Shown here piece after piece: positions 45,973 through 56,057 of a stretch of 64,000 nt of DNA. Origin of the DNA: Aurantimonas marina (GTDB lineage: Bacteria; Pseudomonadota; Alphaproteobacteria; Rhizobiales; Rhizobiaceae). The notes below the pieces were generated by a model, which worked only from the letters and a program-made list of their open reading frames with translations, was not told the DNA's origin and made no database searches. A program made the position numbers and the translations under genes. Every line of letters begins with the position of its first letter. Positions within the stretch are counted from its first letter, which is position 1. The DNA lies in the NCBI RefSeq assembly GCF_017183135.1, contig NZ_JADDXW010000004.1, forward strand, positions 1 to 64,000, read 5' to 3'.

Positions 45973-46470
45973 ATGATTACGTCAGACCCGCAGCAGTGTG
46001 ATAAGGGGCAGGGGCTATGGGCGGTCCCCGAAGTCTCGTTCGCCCTGTTCTCCTTCGCCTTCCATTTCATTTGGGAGTTCCTGCAGGTTCCAACCTTCGA
46101 AGGAATGGCGGAGCTTCCGCACTGGGAGGGCGTGAAAATCTGCACCTACGCCACCGTCGGCGATGTGGGTATCGCCCTGACCGCCTTCTGGATCACCTCG
46201 CTTGCCGCGCGAACGCGACATTGGATACGCCACAAGAAGGGATGGCAGCTGCTGATCTTTCTGGCCGTCGGCCTCGTCATCACCGTTGGGCTCGAATTCT
46301 ATTACGTCGAGATATCCAACCGCTGGTCCTATTCCGAACTGATGCCGCTAGTGCCGCCATTCGGTACCGGTCTTGCACCGCTGCTTCAGTGGATCGTCGT
46401 GCCGCTGCTGGTCGTCGAGCTGACCCGGCGCAATCTTCGGGGCATGTCGAGAATCGCGACAAGACGATAG
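45973..46470 (+). CDS. Membrane protein of unknown function
   Basis: A 165-residue protein with four predicted hydrophobic segments (VSFALFSFAFHFIWEFLQV, VGDVGIALTAFWITSLAA, LLIFLAVGLVITVGLEFYYV and the stretch ending in WIVVPLLVVEL). Start ATG 45973 has AAGGGG 6 bases upstream. It contains an H-F-I-W-E-x-L-Q and an F-G-T-G-L-A-P-L-L-Q-W pattern that I recall from short membrane proteins of unknown role near metal or oxidative stress genes. I do not assign a family. It follows the multicopper oxidase on the same strand after 88 bases. Confidence 0.65.
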   Translation: MITSDPQQCDKGQGLWAVPEVSFALFSFAFHFIWEFLQVPTFEGMAELPHWEGVKICTYATVGDVGIALTAFWITSLAARTRHWIRHKKGWQLLIFLAVGLVITVGLEFYYVEISNRWSYSELMPLVPPFGTGLAPLLQWIVVPLLVVELTRRNLRGMSRIATRR

Positions 46471-46690
46471 GCGGATTCCGGTGCTCGCCAGCGACCGCAA
46501 ATGCCTGTTCCCGAGCAGCAATGGCCGACATTCGGGTCGAGCCGTCCGACTTCGGGCACGACGGCCGAGGCACATCCGCCGCGATGAGAGCCTGACCCTC
46601 TTGCCGTCGCGCAATGGTGGCCCGCCCGGCATTCCGCCGGAGGCGGGCAACCCCATTTCCGGCCGCGTGGCCACCGACACTCGAGTTTGC

Positions 46691-47272
46691 TTAGATGACG
46701 ACCACCCGTGCGCCGACCGGAACACGGTTATAAAGATCGATCACATGATCGTTGATCATCCGGATGCAGCCATTGGAGACGGACCGTCCGATCGACCAGG
46801 GCTCGGTCGTACCGTGGATCCTGTAATAGGTGTCTCGCTTGCCGCGATAGAGATAGAGCGCGCGCGCGCCGAGCGGGTTTCTTGGTCCACCGGGTACGCC
46901 GTTGGCATAGCGTGCATACTTGCCCGGCTCACGACGGATCATGTTCTTGGTCGGCGTCCAACTCGGCCACTTCGCCTTTCGTCCGATCCGCGCGGATCCC
47001 TTGAAAGCGCGTCCTGCCTTGCCGACGCCGACGCCGTAGCGTCGTGCCAGACCATCGCCGAGCACCAGGTAGAGAAAATGGTTGCGCGGATCGACCACGA
47101 TCGTTCCCGCTTGGTAGCCACCAAATTTCACCGTCTGGGGCAGGTATTTCGGATTGAGCTGGAACGCCTGGCGGGGCCCGTGCGCCAGAGCCGGCATCGC
47201 GGAGGTCAGCAAACCGCCTAAGCCGGCCAGAAGAAGAGCACGTCTTGAGAGCATTTTCGTCATCCTGATCAT
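46691..47272 (-). CDS. L,D-transpeptidase (YkuD domain)
   Basis: A 193-residue YkuD-domain enzyme. Its N-terminus MLSRRALLLAGLGGLLTSAMPALA is a signal sequence, possibly twin-arginine type. The active site is H-G-T-T-E-P followed by S-V-S-N-G-C-I-R-M, with Cys as nucleophile. Such enzymes make 3-3 peptidoglycan cross-links or attach proteins to the wall. The start may be any of three Met codons (47272, 47263, 47254). It is convergent with the preceding membrane protein gene and follows a small secreted protein gene. Confidence 0.92.
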   Translation of the reverse strand: MIRMTKMLSRRALLLAGLGGLLTSAMPALAHGPRQAFQLNPKYLPQTVKFGGYQAGTIVVDPRNHFLYLVLGDGLARRYGVGVGKAGRAFKGSARIGRKAKWPSWTPTKNMIRREPGKYARYANGVPGGPRNPLGARALYLYRGKRDTYYRIHGTTEPWSIGRSVSNGCIRMINDHVIDLYNRVPVGARVVVI

Positions 47273-47320
47273 CTTACGTCAAAGGGAGGGGACACCGCGA
47301 TCGATGTCCGAAGCGGAACG

Positions 47321-47662
47321 TCAGCTGATCGGAGGACGAAATAAGCCAGTACGGCACCCTGAAGCTGCCGACAAGGCGCCGGTGAAAAGCCGCTCTCGCC
47401 CGTCGTCGGGGGTCGCCGCGGCGAATCCGGACAGAGTGACCCCGCAGTCCACGGGACACTGGGACATCCTGTGCCAAGCATTGATTTCGTCGTCGCAGCA
47501 ATCCACGACCCTGGTGAGACCGTCGCCGTCATCAGCCGTTGCCGACGGGACGTCCGCAATGAGCGGGCCGCGATGCGCGACACTGGCTGATGCGGCGACC
47601 GCGCCGCCGCTGTGCGTCATCGCCAAGACCGTCACGAGCAGGATCAGGAACAACAACCTCAT
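47321..47662 (-). CDS. Small secreted Cys-containing protein
   Basis: A 113-residue protein with a signal peptide (MRLLFLILLVTVLAMTHSGGAVAA) and a mature part with cysteines (DCCDD, CPVDCG, SGCRTG) that could form disulfides or bind metal. It is positioned 48 bases upstream of the L,D-transpeptidase on the same strand. No family recognised. Such small periplasmic proteins are common beside copper or redox genes, which surround it here, but I do not claim a function. Confidence 0.55.
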   Translation of the reverse strand: MRLLFLILLVTVLAMTHSGGAVAASASVAHRGPLIADVPSATADDGDGLTRVVDCCDDEINAWHRMSQCPVDCGVTLSGFAAATPDDGRERLFTGALSAASGCRTGLFRPPIS

Positions 47663-47748
47663 GGCAGTACGGTAACAATCTCCGCTTAAGTATTCCCTAT
47701 CCCAGCTAATCAATGAATCGTGAATTATGCCATTCGGCCGCCGCGGGA

Positions 47749-48168
47749 TTATTGGATCCCATTGGCACGCTGCAACGCGCGAACATATGCGGCGATCTGA
47801 CTGACGTTCTTTGGCGAAATCCCTTCGATCGGAGGCATATTCCCGAAGCCCCAGTGATGATCGCGAACCCCGTTCTGCACGGCCAGTTGGAAAGCTGCGT
47901 CGGCGTGATGGTTGGGCTCATAGATCTTATGCACGAGAGGAGGCGCCTTGCCGCCTCGTCCGGCGGCGTTGACGCCATGGCAAGTCGCACAATTGGTATT
48001 GAAAAGCGTCTCACCTCGGCTCTCCTCGGCGGTCAGTTCCGGAACGATCACCTCCGCCAGGGCTGCTCCAGCGCCGGCACCGTCCCCGCCTCGGCCACCG
48101 AGACGCCACCAGATGGCAAGGGCCGTCGCCACGAGAACGATCGTGAAAATGAGTGCGCGATTTCTCAT
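47749..48168 (-). CDS. Membrane-anchored c-type cytochrome
   Basis: A 139-residue monohaem class I cytochrome c. An N-terminal segment (ALIFTIVLVATALAIWW) anchors it or is a signal. The haem site is C-A-T-C-H in TLFNTNCATCHGVNAAGRGG, and the axial Met is in GFGNMPPIEGISPKNVSQIAAYVRAL, with the typical C-terminal helix. It may pass electrons from the multicopper oxidase or sulfur metabolism to a terminal oxidase; that is inference from proximity. Confidence 0.9.
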   Translation of the reverse strand: MRNRALIFTIVLVATALAIWWRLGGRGGDGAGAGAALAEVIVPELTAEESRGETLFNTNCATCHGVNAAGRGGKAPPLVHKIYEPNHHADAAFQLAVQNGVRDHHWGFGNMPPIEGISPKNVSQIAAYVRALQRANGIQ

Positions 48169-48454
48169 TCTGGCTTCCCTCTGCTGGGCCTATCTCCACT
48201 CGGTTAGGGGACCCCGGCCGGTAAGGTCAAGATCGCTTCGACCATTACCGCCTCCCGTGACCACTCGAGATTTGCCCTGAAGCTGCGGGCTTGGTGCATG
48301 CACGACGCTCGAACGGGCGAACCTGCGGCATGATCGCAACCTCGAGTATGCCATCACGCTCCGACCAATACCTTCGGCGGGATGGTGTCCGGCATCGCCG
48401 CTTTGACCGCAAAGACTGCAGGGCGTTGCGCGGGCACGATAGGCTGCCCCGCCA

Positions 48455-51211
48455 TCACAGCACCATGCGACGGATCCATTTCTCCGCTTCCAGAACGAAC
48501 AGCAGCCCCAAGCCAATTCCCAGAATGATCGCTCCATCCGCCGGCGCGATTGCCCGCGTCTCGAACACGGCCCGCATGAAGGGTGCGTAGGTGAAGACCA
48601 GTTGCAGGATGACGGTCAGGCCGACGCCGAGCAGCACCGCCGGGGTGCCGACGACACCGGTGAAGGTCAGCGAGGTCAGGTGCAGATAGCGTACGGAAAA
48701 CAGATAGAAGATTTCCATGACGACGATCAGGTTGACGACCAGGGTTCGAGCGTAGGCCAACTCGTCGCCGCGTTCGATCGACCAGAAGAAGAGAGCAAAG
48801 ACGGCGCCCGCGAACAGGATGGAAACCAGGACGATCCGCCAGACCATTTCCATGTCGAGCAGCGACGCATTGCCTGGTCTGGGCCGCCGGTCCATCACCG
48901 TCGGCTCGGCCGGTTCGAAGGATAGGGTCAGGCCGAGCGCGACGGCGGTGACCATATTGATCCACAGAATCTGGACCGGCGAGACCGGAAGCACGAAGCC
49001 CAGAAGGATCGCCCCGACGATCACCAGCGACTCGCCGCCATTGGTCGGCAGCGTCCAGGCGATGACCTTGCGGATGTTGTCGTAAATCGTGCGCCCCTCG
49101 CGGACGGCGGCGACAATCGAGGCGAAATTATCGTCAGCCAGCACCATGCGCGCGGCCTCTTTGGCGGCTTCGGTGCCCTTTATGCCCATCGCCACCCCCA
49201 CATCCGCGCGTTTGAGGGCAGGGGCGTCGTTGACACCGTCACCGGTCATGGCAACCACCTTGCCCCACGCCTGCAGCGCTTCGACGAGTCGCAGCTTGTG
49301 CTCCGGCGCGGCCCTGGCGAACACATCTACGTCCACGACGCGGCGATGCAGTTCTCGGTCGTCCATCGCCTCGATCTGGTTGCCTGTCAGAACGCCATCA
49401 CGCGTATTGAGTCCGAGCTGGCCGGCGATAGCGAGCGCGGTGACCGCATGATCGCCGGTGATCATCTTGACGTCGATGCCGGCCCGGTAGCAGTCGGCGA
49501 CCGCCTCGATGGCTTCCGGACGCGGTGGATCGATGAAGCCGGCAATGCCGAGCAGCGTGAAGCCCTCCGCCATGTCGTTCATGCCCAGCGTCGCCTGGTC
49601 GCCGACGGACCTCACGGCAAAGGCCAGCACGCGCTGACCCTCGCGGGCCAATGCGTCGATCCGTTCCAACCATGCCTCATGCTCCAGCGGCGCGACCTCG
49701 CCACCCGCGATCTGATTGGCGCACATGGCGATGACATGATCGGGGGCGCCCTTGACGAAAATCGTGTTGCCTCCGGCACCGTCGACGTTCAGCGTCGCCA
49801 TGAACCGATGGGCGGCGTCAAAGGGAATCTCGTCGAGCCGGCGATGACGGGCGCGTTCTGAGACCGGGTCGAGACCAGCCTTGTGGGCGAGGGCGATCAG
49901 CGCGCCCTCCATCGGGTCGCCGGCGACGCTCCACGCGCCATCGCCACCACGATGCAGATGGGCGTCGTTGCATAACAGGGCCGCGCGCGCGAAGTTGCCA
50001 AGGGCGCCGGCCGCATCGACGGTCGATCGCGCCTCCGCGCCGCGCAATTCACCGTCGGGAGCATAGCCGTCGCCGGTGACCGCGATCGCTTCGCCGTCCG
50101 CCTCCATGACCACCGCCCGCACCACCATCTCATTGCGCGTCAACGTTCCGGTCTTGTCGGTACAGATGACCGAGACGGCGCCCAGCGTCTCGACGGCGGG
50201 CAGCTTGCGAATGATCGCGTGCCGACGCGCCATGCGCTGTACGCCAAGCGCCAGGGTGATCGTCAGGACAGCGGGAAGGCCCTCCGGGATTGCGGCGACG
50301 GCCATGCCCACCATGACCAGAAAGGCATCCTCGGGCGCATAGCCACGCGCCAGTACTGCGAGAGCGAAGACGCCGCCGCTAGCGGCGAGGATCACCGCGG
50401 TCAGCCACCGCGCGAACCGGTCGATCTGTTTCAGCAGCGGCGTGGCGAGCTCGTCGATGCCCTCCAGCATCGTGCCGATCCGTCCGATCTCGGCGCGAGA
50501 TCCCGTCGCGACGACCAGACCGACGCCACGACCCGAGCTGATGAGTGTTCCGGAAAACGCCATTGAGGTTCGATCGCCCAGTGACGCATCCGGTCCCACC
50601 GGAGTGGTCTCCTTGACCACCGGCACCGACTCGCCGGTGAGAGCCGCCTCCTGGGCGTGTAGCCCGCGTGTCTCCAGAAGCCGTAGATCAGCCGGCACGC
50701 GGTCGCCCGCTTCGACCAGCACCACGTCGCCGGGCACAAGCTCGGCAGCCGGTAGGGTCACGCGCGCTCCCTCACGCAATGCCGAGGCCTGAGCTGAGAG
50801 CATCGAGCGCACGGCAGCTAGCGAATCCTCTGCCCGCCCCTCCTGCCAGAAACCGATGACGGCGTTCAGGATGACGACGGCGAAGATCACCAGCGTATCG
50901 GTCCAATGGCCGAGCAACGCCGTCACGATCCCGGACGCGATCAGAACGTATATGAGGAGATTGTTGAACTGGGCGAGCAAGCGGGCGAGAGGCCCGCGTC
51001 GCGGCGGTTCCGGTAAGGCGTTCGGACCGTAGCGCTCAAGCCGCGCCGCCGCCTCGACCGTCGACAGCCCCTCGGGCCGTGCGTCGGCCTGGTCCAGCGC
51101 CGCCGCCGGGTCGAGCGCATGCCAGATGATCGTCCCTTCGTCCAACGCTGTGCCGTTCAGCTTGGACGCGTGATCCGGCTGTCGCCGGTGAGGGAACCCA
51201 CGATTCTCCAT
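48455..51211 (-). CDS. P2-type cation-transporting ATPase
   Basis: A 918-residue P-type ATPase. It has the cation ATPase N-terminal domain ([21 protein letters not shown]), the actuator motif TGES (192-195), PEGLP in M4 (309-313), the phosphorylation site C-T-D-K-T-G-T-L-T with Asp352, the hinge [21 protein letters not shown] and a C-terminal membrane domain with four to six segments. The E-G-L-P M4 motif places it among Ca2+/Na+/K+-type (P2) pumps rather than heavy-metal P1B. The ion is not certain. It is followed by no partner gene. Confidence 0.92.
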   Translation of the reverse strand: MENRGFPHRRQPDHASKLNGTALDEGTIIWHALDPAAALDQADARPEGLSTVEAAARLERYGPNALPEPPRRGPLARLLAQFNNLLIYVLIASGIVTALLGHWTDTLVIFAVVILNAVIGFWQEGRAEDSLAAVRSMLSAQASALREGARVTLPAAELVPGDVVLVEAGDRVPADLRLLETRGLHAQEAALTGESVPVVKETTPVGPDASLGDRTSMAFSGTLISSGRGVGLVVATGSRAEIGRIGTMLEGIDELATPLLKQIDRFARWLTAVILAASGGVFALAVLARGYAPEDAFLVMVGMAVAAIPEGLPAVLTITLALGVQRMARRHAIIRKLPAVETLGAVSVICTDKTGTLTRNEMVVRAVVMEADGEAIAVTGDGYAPDGELRGAEARSTVDAAGALGNFARAALLCNDAHLHRGGDGAWSVAGDPMEGALIALAHKAGLDPVSERARHRRLDEIPFDAAHRFMATLNVDGAGGNTIFVKGAPDHVIAMCANQIAGGEVAPLEHEAWLERIDALAREGQRVLAFAVRSVGDQATLGMNDMAEGFTLLGIAGFIDPPRPEAIEAVADCYRAGIDVKMITGDHAVTALAIAGQLGLNTRDGVLTGNQIEAMDDRELHRRVVDVDVFARAAPEHKLRLVEALQAWGKVVAMTGDGVNDAPALKRADVGVAMGIKGTEAAKEAARMVLADDNFASIVAAVREGRTIYDNIRKVIAWTLPTNGGESLVIVGAILLGFVLPVSPVQILWINMVTAVALGLTLSFEPAEPTVMDRRPRPGNASLLDMEMVWRIVLVSILFAGAVFALFFWSIERGDELAYARTLVVNLIVVMEIFYLFSVRYLHLTSLTFTGVVGTPAVLLGVGLTVILQLVFTYAPFMRAVFETRAIAPADGAIILGIGLGLLFVLEAEKWIRRMVL

Positions 51212-51384
51212 TCTCGGTCGCTCCGGATGCTTGTCGACTTGGCTGAGCCCACCTTTGCGATTGAAGCGATACCACAGCGGATACTGGTTTTCCCCATATA
51301 TCCGACGGCTGGTAGGGGCCCTTGATCAGCGGCGCGGATTTGGCAGTCGTAGTCAGTCCAGAGAATAGACGTCATCCAGAGATC

Positions 51385-51783
51385 TTAGCGCCGCTCCAGC
51401 GCCGGAAGTAGAACACTCATCTCTTCTGATTGTTCGACGGAGAGGAGAGCGTCTTTCGACTGCGCATCCGTGCACCCGAGGCGGACGGGAACCTTCGGAA
51501 GCACCAGAGCACGAATGACGCTGTGTTCCGCATATTCTGGTACGTCCACAGGACTGAGCTGAATACTAATCTGAAATTCTAGTAGGTCGACCGCCTCATC
51601 CTCGATGAATGATGATGCTTCGATCCGGTCGACACTGTGCCAGATCCAACTGGCAGGCGCCGGGGCAGCTGGCTCGGCGCGATCGATTGCCAACTTGTCG
51701 ACCCGGACCTCAGTATTTGCGGATGAGCCCGACCAGCCGGCCCTGGACCTTGACCCGCTCGGAGCCGAAGATCCGCGTTTCAT
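51385..51783 (-). CDS. Uncertain hypothetical ORF downstream of lexA
   Basis: The frame runs from an ATG inside lexA to a stop at 51385 (132 codons), but its first part overlaps the 3' end of lexA in another frame and is probably not translated. The part after lexA, about 51385-51700, is less GC-rich than its surroundings and reads like a real protein ([39 protein letters not shown]), perhaps started from TTG near 51685. I do not recognise a family. It may be a remnant or a recently acquired gene. Confidence 0.35.
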   Translation of the reverse strand: MKRGSSAPSGSRSRAGWSGSSANTEVRVDKLAIDRAEPAAPAPASWIWHSVDRIEASSFIEDEAVDLLEFQISIQLSPVDVPEYAEHSVIRALVLPKVPVRLGCTDAQSKDALLSVEQSEEMSVLLPALERR

Positions 51784-52444
51784 AAGCCGGATTGGCAGCC
51801 TCCAGCGCGATCGTATTGCCGCGGCGGCGAAACCGCTTCAGCGTGGCTTCCTCCTCGTCGACCAGCGCGACGACAATCTCCCCGGGCGTTGCCGTATCGG
51901 CCCGACGGATCACCACCGTGTCGCCGTCAAGGATCCCGGCTTCGATCATCGAATCGCCCTTGACCTCGAGCGCATAATGTTCGCCGCCACCGAGCATGTC
52001 CGGCGGCACGGCGAGGGAATGGGTGGTGTGCTGGATCGCCGAAATGGGAACGCCGGCGGCAATCCGGCCCATCACCGGGATCGCGACCGTGGCCGATTCC
52101 GAAGCTCTCGTCGTCGCACGCCGGGAAACCGGCTCCGACGTCTTGCGTGTTACCTCGCGGCTCCCTTCGATGACGCTCGGCGTAAACCCGGCGCGGCCGA
52201 CCGGAGCGGGGCGATCATTCTGCATCGCTTCGGGCAGCTTCAAGATTTCCAGCGCCCGCGCGCGATTGGGCAGGCGCCGAATGAAGCCCCGCTCCTCAAG
52301 CGCGGTAATCAGACGATGGATGCCGGATTTCGACCGAAGCTCCAGCGCGTCCTTCATTTCGTCGAAGGAGGGAGGCACGCCGGTGTCCCTCAGCCGTTCG
52401 TGAATGAACGACAAAAGGTCGTGCTGCTTGCGTGTCAGCATCAA
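51710..52444 (-). CDS. lexA: LexA repressor
   Basis: LexA represses the SOS response and cleaves itself on RecA filament. The 244-residue protein has the N-terminal winged helix ([43 protein letters not shown]), a variable linker, and the C-terminal peptidase with cleavage site Ala130-Gly131 ([10 protein letters not shown]), Ser165 (KGDSM) and Lys203 (ATLKRF). It is about 40 residues longer than the E. coli protein because of the linker, normal for alphaproteobacteria. It is the last gene of the trpD-trpC-moaC-moeA-lexA run, and has its own SOS box. Confidence 0.97.
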   Translation of the reverse strand: MMLTRKQHDLLSFIHERLRDTGVPPSFDEMKDALELRSKSGIHRLITALEERGFIRRLPNRARALEILKLPEAMQNDRPAPVGRAGFTPSVIEGSREVTRKTSEPVSRRATTRASESATVAIPVMGRIAAGVPISAIQHTTHSLAVPPDMLGGGEHYALEVKGDSMIEAGILDGDTVVIRRADTATPGEIVVALVDEEEATLKRFRRRGNTIALEAANPAYETRIFGSERVKVQGRLVGLIRKY

Positions 52445-52481
52445 GGCAACTCCCTAAAACAAAACCTGAACAAACCTATCT

Positions 52482-52496
52482 GTTCTAGTTGTGTTC
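52482..52496 (-). promoter_or_regulatory. SOS box (LexA operator) upstream of lexA
   Basis: The plus-strand sequence reads GTTC-TAGTTGT-GTTC, the alphaproteobacterial LexA motif GTTC-N7-GTTC (GAAC-N7-GAAC in the direction of lexA). It lies 38 bases upstream of the lexA start codon and overlaps the end of moeA, so lexA can be autoregulated apart from the upstream operon. Confidence 0.88.
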
Positions 52497-53723
52497 CGCA
52501 AGACCCTTCCATTCGTCGAGGATAACGAAGCGGCAAGCCTCGCCGGCGCTCGCCGGAGCCGCCGAAGACGGCCGCACGAGAAGAGCGTCCGCCTTTGCGT
52601 AGGTCGACAGGAGGGAGGAATCCTGGCGGGGCATCGGGATGACCCGGACGGCGCCATCCATCCCGACCTCCAGCTGCGAGCGGACGAAGTCGGTCCGCAT
52701 GCCATTTTCCGGCATCGGCGCACCAAGCAGCCCATGCCGGTAGAGCGGGCGATCCGGAAATCCGGCCAACCGGCGCACCAATGGAACCAGGAACAACGTT
52801 GCCGCGACCATGGAGGAGGCCGGATTGCCGGGCAGTCCGACAATCGTCAGCTCGTCGAGCCGCCCCGCCATCAATGGCTTGCCGGGACGCATCGCGACCT
52901 TCCAGAAGTCGAGCGCGACGTCGCGTGCGGCAAACACCTTGCCGACTAGGTCATGATCGCCGACTGACGCCCCGCCGATCGTAACGAAGATGTCGGCTGC
53001 TTCGTCCATTGCCCGCGTCAGGCCCGCATCGATGTCGGGCGCGCGGTCGCGTGCGATGCCGCAGTCGATGACCTCGCCGCCGGCGTCCGCAACCATCGCC
53101 GCGACGCCGAAGGAATTGGAAGCGACGATCTGCCAGTCGCCCAGCGGCTCGCCCGGCAAAGCGAGTTCGTCGCCGGTCGCGAGAATCGCCACTTTCGGCC
53201 GTGCCAGAACCTTCAGGGACGTATGACCGGCGCTAGCGCCCAATGCGATCGCGCCGGACGTCAGCCAGGTCCCGTTCGCCAACAGGGTCTCGCCTTCGAC
53301 GAAGTCGATGCCGGCTTCCCTGACATATTGGCCGAAATCGACGGAGGCGGTCGGACGCACCGTGCCGTCGGTTTCCATTCGCGTATTTTCCTGGATCAGA
53401 ACCGCGTCGGCGCCTTTAGGCACTGGTGCTCCAGTGAAAATACGCACTGCCTCGCCAGGTTCCACGGCCCCCGTGAAGGCGCATCCCGCGGCGGACTCGC
53501 CGATGACCCGTAGAGCCCGGAATGGCTCCGTTGCATCGGCCGAGCGGACGGCGTAGCCGTCCATGGCGGATGCGACGAAGGAAGGCTGGGTGCGGCGCGC
53601 TAGAACATCCTCCGCGAGGACGCGCCTGGACAACTGCAGCAGCGGTAGAATTTCGGTGCGGGCGAGTGGCGACGCGCTGCTCACCAATCGTCGATAGGCT
53701 TCCTCGACGGGAAGGAGACTCAC
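52485..53723 (-). CDS. moeA: Molybdopterin molybdotransferase MoeA
   Basis: MoeA inserts molybdate into molybdopterin-adenylate to make molybdenum cofactor. The 412-residue protein shows the N-terminal linker domain ([29 protein letters not shown]), the MogA-like domain with [18 protein letters not shown] and [14 protein letters not shown], and a C-terminal beta-barrel ([20 protein letters not shown]). Its start overlaps the moaC stop by four bases. The gene order here is the standard rhizobial one. Confidence 0.95.
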   Translation of the reverse strand: MSLLPVEEAYRRLVSSASPLARTEILPLLQLSRRVLAEDVLARRTQPSFVASAMDGYAVRSADATEPFRALRVIGESAAGCAFTGAVEPGEAVRIFTGAPVPKGADAVLIQENTRMETDGTVRPTASVDFGQYVREAGIDFVEGETLLANGTWLTSGAIALGASAGHTSLKVLARPKVAILATGDELALPGEPLGDWQIVASNSFGVAAMVADAGGEVIDCGIARDRAPDIDAGLTRAMDEAADIFVTIGGASVGDHDLVGKVFAARDVALDFWKVAMRPGKPLMAGRLDELTIVGLPGNPASSMVAATLFLVPLVRRLAGFPDRPLYRHGLLGAPMPENGMRTDFVRSQLEVGMDGAVRVIPMPRQDSSLLSTYAKADALLVRPSSAAPASAGEACRFVILDEWKGLAEHN

Positions 53724-54217
53724 GACGCGGCTGCCGTGAAGTCGCCGGAACGGCCGCCGGACTTCGATAGCAGCCGGATGCCCGACACGCGCATCGAGCG
53801 ATCCACAGCCTTGGCCATGTCATAGATCGTCAGGCACGCCACGGAAACCGCCGTGAGCGCCTCCATTTCGACGCCGGTCTTGCCGCTGACCTTGGCCAGT
53901 GCCGTGACGCGCAGACCGGGCAGTGTAGCATCCGGCATTATTTCGACGCCGATCTTCTCCAGCATCAGCGGATGACAAAGAGGGATCAGCTCGTGCGTGC
54001 GCTTGGCCGCCATGATGCCGGCGATCCGAGCAATCCCGATGACGTCGCCCTTCTTGGCTTCGCCGGCGAGAATCAGATCCAGCGTCGCCGGCTGCATGGC
54101 GACGAAACCTTCGGCCTCGGCGACCCGCACGCTGTGGGCCTTTTCGCCGACATCGACCATCGAGGCGGCACCGGCCGCGTCGAGATGGGTGAGTCCGACC
54201 TGCTTGGTGTCGCTCAT
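53720..54217 (-). CDS. moaC: Cyclic pyranopterin monophosphate synthase MoaC
   Basis: MoaC makes cyclic pyranopterin monophosphate, an early step of molybdenum cofactor synthesis. The 165-residue length is normal. It has [18 protein letters not shown], the [15 protein letters not shown] catalytic/binding block (residues about 70-85), [27 protein letters not shown] and the C-terminal [10 protein letters not shown]. It overlaps trpC by four bases upstream and moeA downstream. Confidence 0.96.
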   Translation of the reverse strand: MSDTKQVGLTHLDAAGAASMVDVGEKAHSVRVAEAEGFVAMQPATLDLILAGEAKKGDVIGIARIAGIMAAKRTHELIPLCHPLMLEKIGVEIMPDATLPGLRVTALAKVSGKTGVEMEALTAVSVACLTIYDMAKAVDRSMRVSGIRLLSKSGGRSGDFTAAAS

Positions 54218-55029
54218 GACAAGGTTCCCGATTGGCGGGTCGCGCCGAGCAGCACGCGCGTCGCCGCTTCCACATCGGCCTGGCGCATCAGGCTTTCCCC
54301 GACGAGGACGGTGCGGATGCCCCGATCGGCGAGGCGCAGGCAGTCGGCATGGGTGAAGATGCCGCTCTCTCCGACGAGAATCCTGTCGTCCGGCACCAGC
54401 GCCGCCAGTCGCTCGGCCGTTGCCAGGCTGGTCTCGAAGGTGCGAAGATTGCGATTGTTGATCCCGATCAGCGGCGTGCGGAGCTTGAGCGCGCGTTCGG
54501 TCTCCTCCGCATCATGGACCTCGACCAGGACATCCAGTCCATAATGGTCCGAGGCGGCTTCCAGATCGCGCGCCAGCACATCGTCGACGGCGGCCATGAT
54601 GATCAGAATCGCATCCGCGCCCCAGGCGCGCGCCTCTGCCACCTGATAGGTGTCGAACAGGAAATCCTTGCGCAGCGTCGGCAGCGCGGTCGCCGCCCGC
54701 GCCGCCGTCAGATAGGCTGGCGCACCCTGGAACGAGGGAGTATCGGTGAGGACGCTGAGGCATGTTGCGCCCCCTCGCTCATACGCCGCCGCGAGAGCCG
54801 GCGGATCGAAATCCTCTCGGATCACGCCCTTCGAGGGACTGGCCTTCTTCACTTCCGCGATCAGCGCCAGACCGTCCGTGGCATGCCGTCTGCGGATCGC
54901 CGCCGCAAATCCTCTTGGCGTATCCGAGGGATCGATCGAGGCCTCGAGATCGGCGAGCGGCAGGTGCTGTTTGGCGGCAGCGATCTCGTCGCGCTTGTAT
55001 GCCTCGATTCTCTCAAGGATGTCGCTCAT
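54214..55029 (-). CDS. trpC: Indole-3-glycerol phosphate synthase TrpC
   Basis: TrpC closes the indole ring in tryptophan synthesis. The 271-residue TIM-barrel protein shows [21 protein letters not shown] (conserved E-x-K-x-x-S-P-S), [51 protein letters not shown] and [11 protein letters not shown]. It is coupled by four-base overlaps to trpD upstream and moaC downstream. Confidence 0.97.
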   Translation of the reverse strand: MSDILERIEAYKRDEIAAAKQHLPLADLEASIDPSDTPRGFAAAIRRRHATDGLALIAEVKKASPSKGVIREDFDPPALAAAYERGGATCLSVLTDTPSFQGAPAYLTAARAATALPTLRKDFLFDTYQVAEARAWGADAILIIMAAVDDVLARDLEAASDHYGLDVLVEVHDAEETERALKLRTPLIGINNRNLRTFETSLATAERLAALVPDDRILVGESGIFTHADCLRLADRGIRTVLVGESLMRQADVEAATRVLLGATRQSGTLS

Positions 55030-56057
55030 GCGGACGCCTCGCCGGTTTTCCTCGTTGCTGCGACGAGACGGCCGAGCGCGGCGCGCGCCTGGCCGTCGTC
55101 GATCGCGTTGGCAGCCATCGCCACGCCACCACGCAGATCCTCCGCCTTGCCCGCCATCACCAAGGCCCCGGCGCTATTGAGAAGAACGATGTCGCGGTAG
55201 GCATTCTTTGTGCCATCGAGAACCGCCAGCAATGCGGCGGCATTGGCGTTTGCGTCGCCGCCCTTGATGTCGGCAAGGGGCGACCGCTGCAACCCGACGT
55301 CCTCCGGCTCGACGGTGAAGGTGCGAATCTCGCCATTGCTCAGCGCGGCGACCGCGGTCGTTCCCGACACGGTCATTTCGTCGAGCCCGTCACCATGCAC
55401 GACCCAGGCGGATTCGGTTCCCAACTCGCGCAGGGTCTCGGCAAGCGGCAGCAGCCATTGCGGCGAGAACACGCCGATCAGCAACTTCGTCACGCCCGCC
55501 GGATTCGACATCGGCCCGAGCAGGTTGAAAATCGTCCGGGTGCCGAGCTCGACCCGGCTGGGACCGACGAAGCGCATCGCGGCATGATGCGTCGGAGCGA
55601 ACATGAAGCAGAGACCGGCATCGGCGAGCACCCGCGAGATCGCATCCGGCGTCAGGTCGACATCGACCCCGAGCGCGGCCAGCACATCCGCCGCTCCCGA
55701 TTTCGAGGACAGGGCCCGATTGCCGTGCTTGGCGATGACGAGACCGCACCCGGCAAGGACGAAGGCCGAGCAGGTCGAGACGTTCAGCGTGCCGGCGTGA
55801 TCGCCGCCAGTGCCGACAATGTCGATGGCGGCCGGGGGCGCCGCGACCGGCAACATGTTGGCGCGCATCACCGAGACGGCGCCCGCCATCTCCTCGACGG
55901 TCTCGCCGCGCACCCGGAGCGCCATCAGAAAGCCGCCGATCTGTGAGGGCGTCGCTTCGCCCGCCATCATCACCGCAAAGGCAGCTTCCGCCTCGGATCG
56001 CGTCAGGGACTGACCGTCCGCGACCTTGGCGATGAAGGGTTTCAGACTTTGGCTCAC
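55026..56057 (-). CDS. trpD: Anthranilate phosphoribosyltransferase TrpD
   Basis: TrpD joins anthranilate to PRPP in tryptophan synthesis. The 343-residue protein has [21 protein letters not shown] (PRPP-binding G-T-G-G-D), [22 protein letters not shown] (K-H-G-N-R) and [11 protein letters not shown]-like [12 protein letters not shown]. It starts four bases before the ppiD-like stop (overlap 56054-56057). trpE and trpG are not adjacent and must lie elsewhere, as in several Rhizobiales. Note that anthranilate is also the likely substrate of the degraded catabolic cluster in this window. Confidence 0.97.
   Translation of the reverse strand: MSQSLKPFIAKVADGQSLTRSEAEAAFAVMMAGEATPSQIGGFLMALRVRGETVEEMAGAVSVMRANMLPVAAPPAAIDIVGTGGDHAGTLNVSTCSAFVLAGCGLVIAKHGNRALSSKSGAADVLAALGVDVDLTPDAISRVLADAGLCFMFAPTHHAAMRFVGPSRVELGTRTIFNLLGPMSNPAGVTKLLIGVFSPQWLLPLAETLRELGTESAWVVHGDGLDEMTVSGTTAVAALSNGEIRTFTVEPEDVGLQRSPLADIKGGDANANAAALLAVLDGTKNAYRDIVLLNSAGALVMAGKAEDLRGGVAMAANAIDDGQARAALGRLVAATRKTGEASA

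Noticed and set aside
48169-48454. Short ORFs between the cytochrome and the P-type ATPase
   Set aside because: No ribosome binding site or family features; the 286-base interval appears noncoding.
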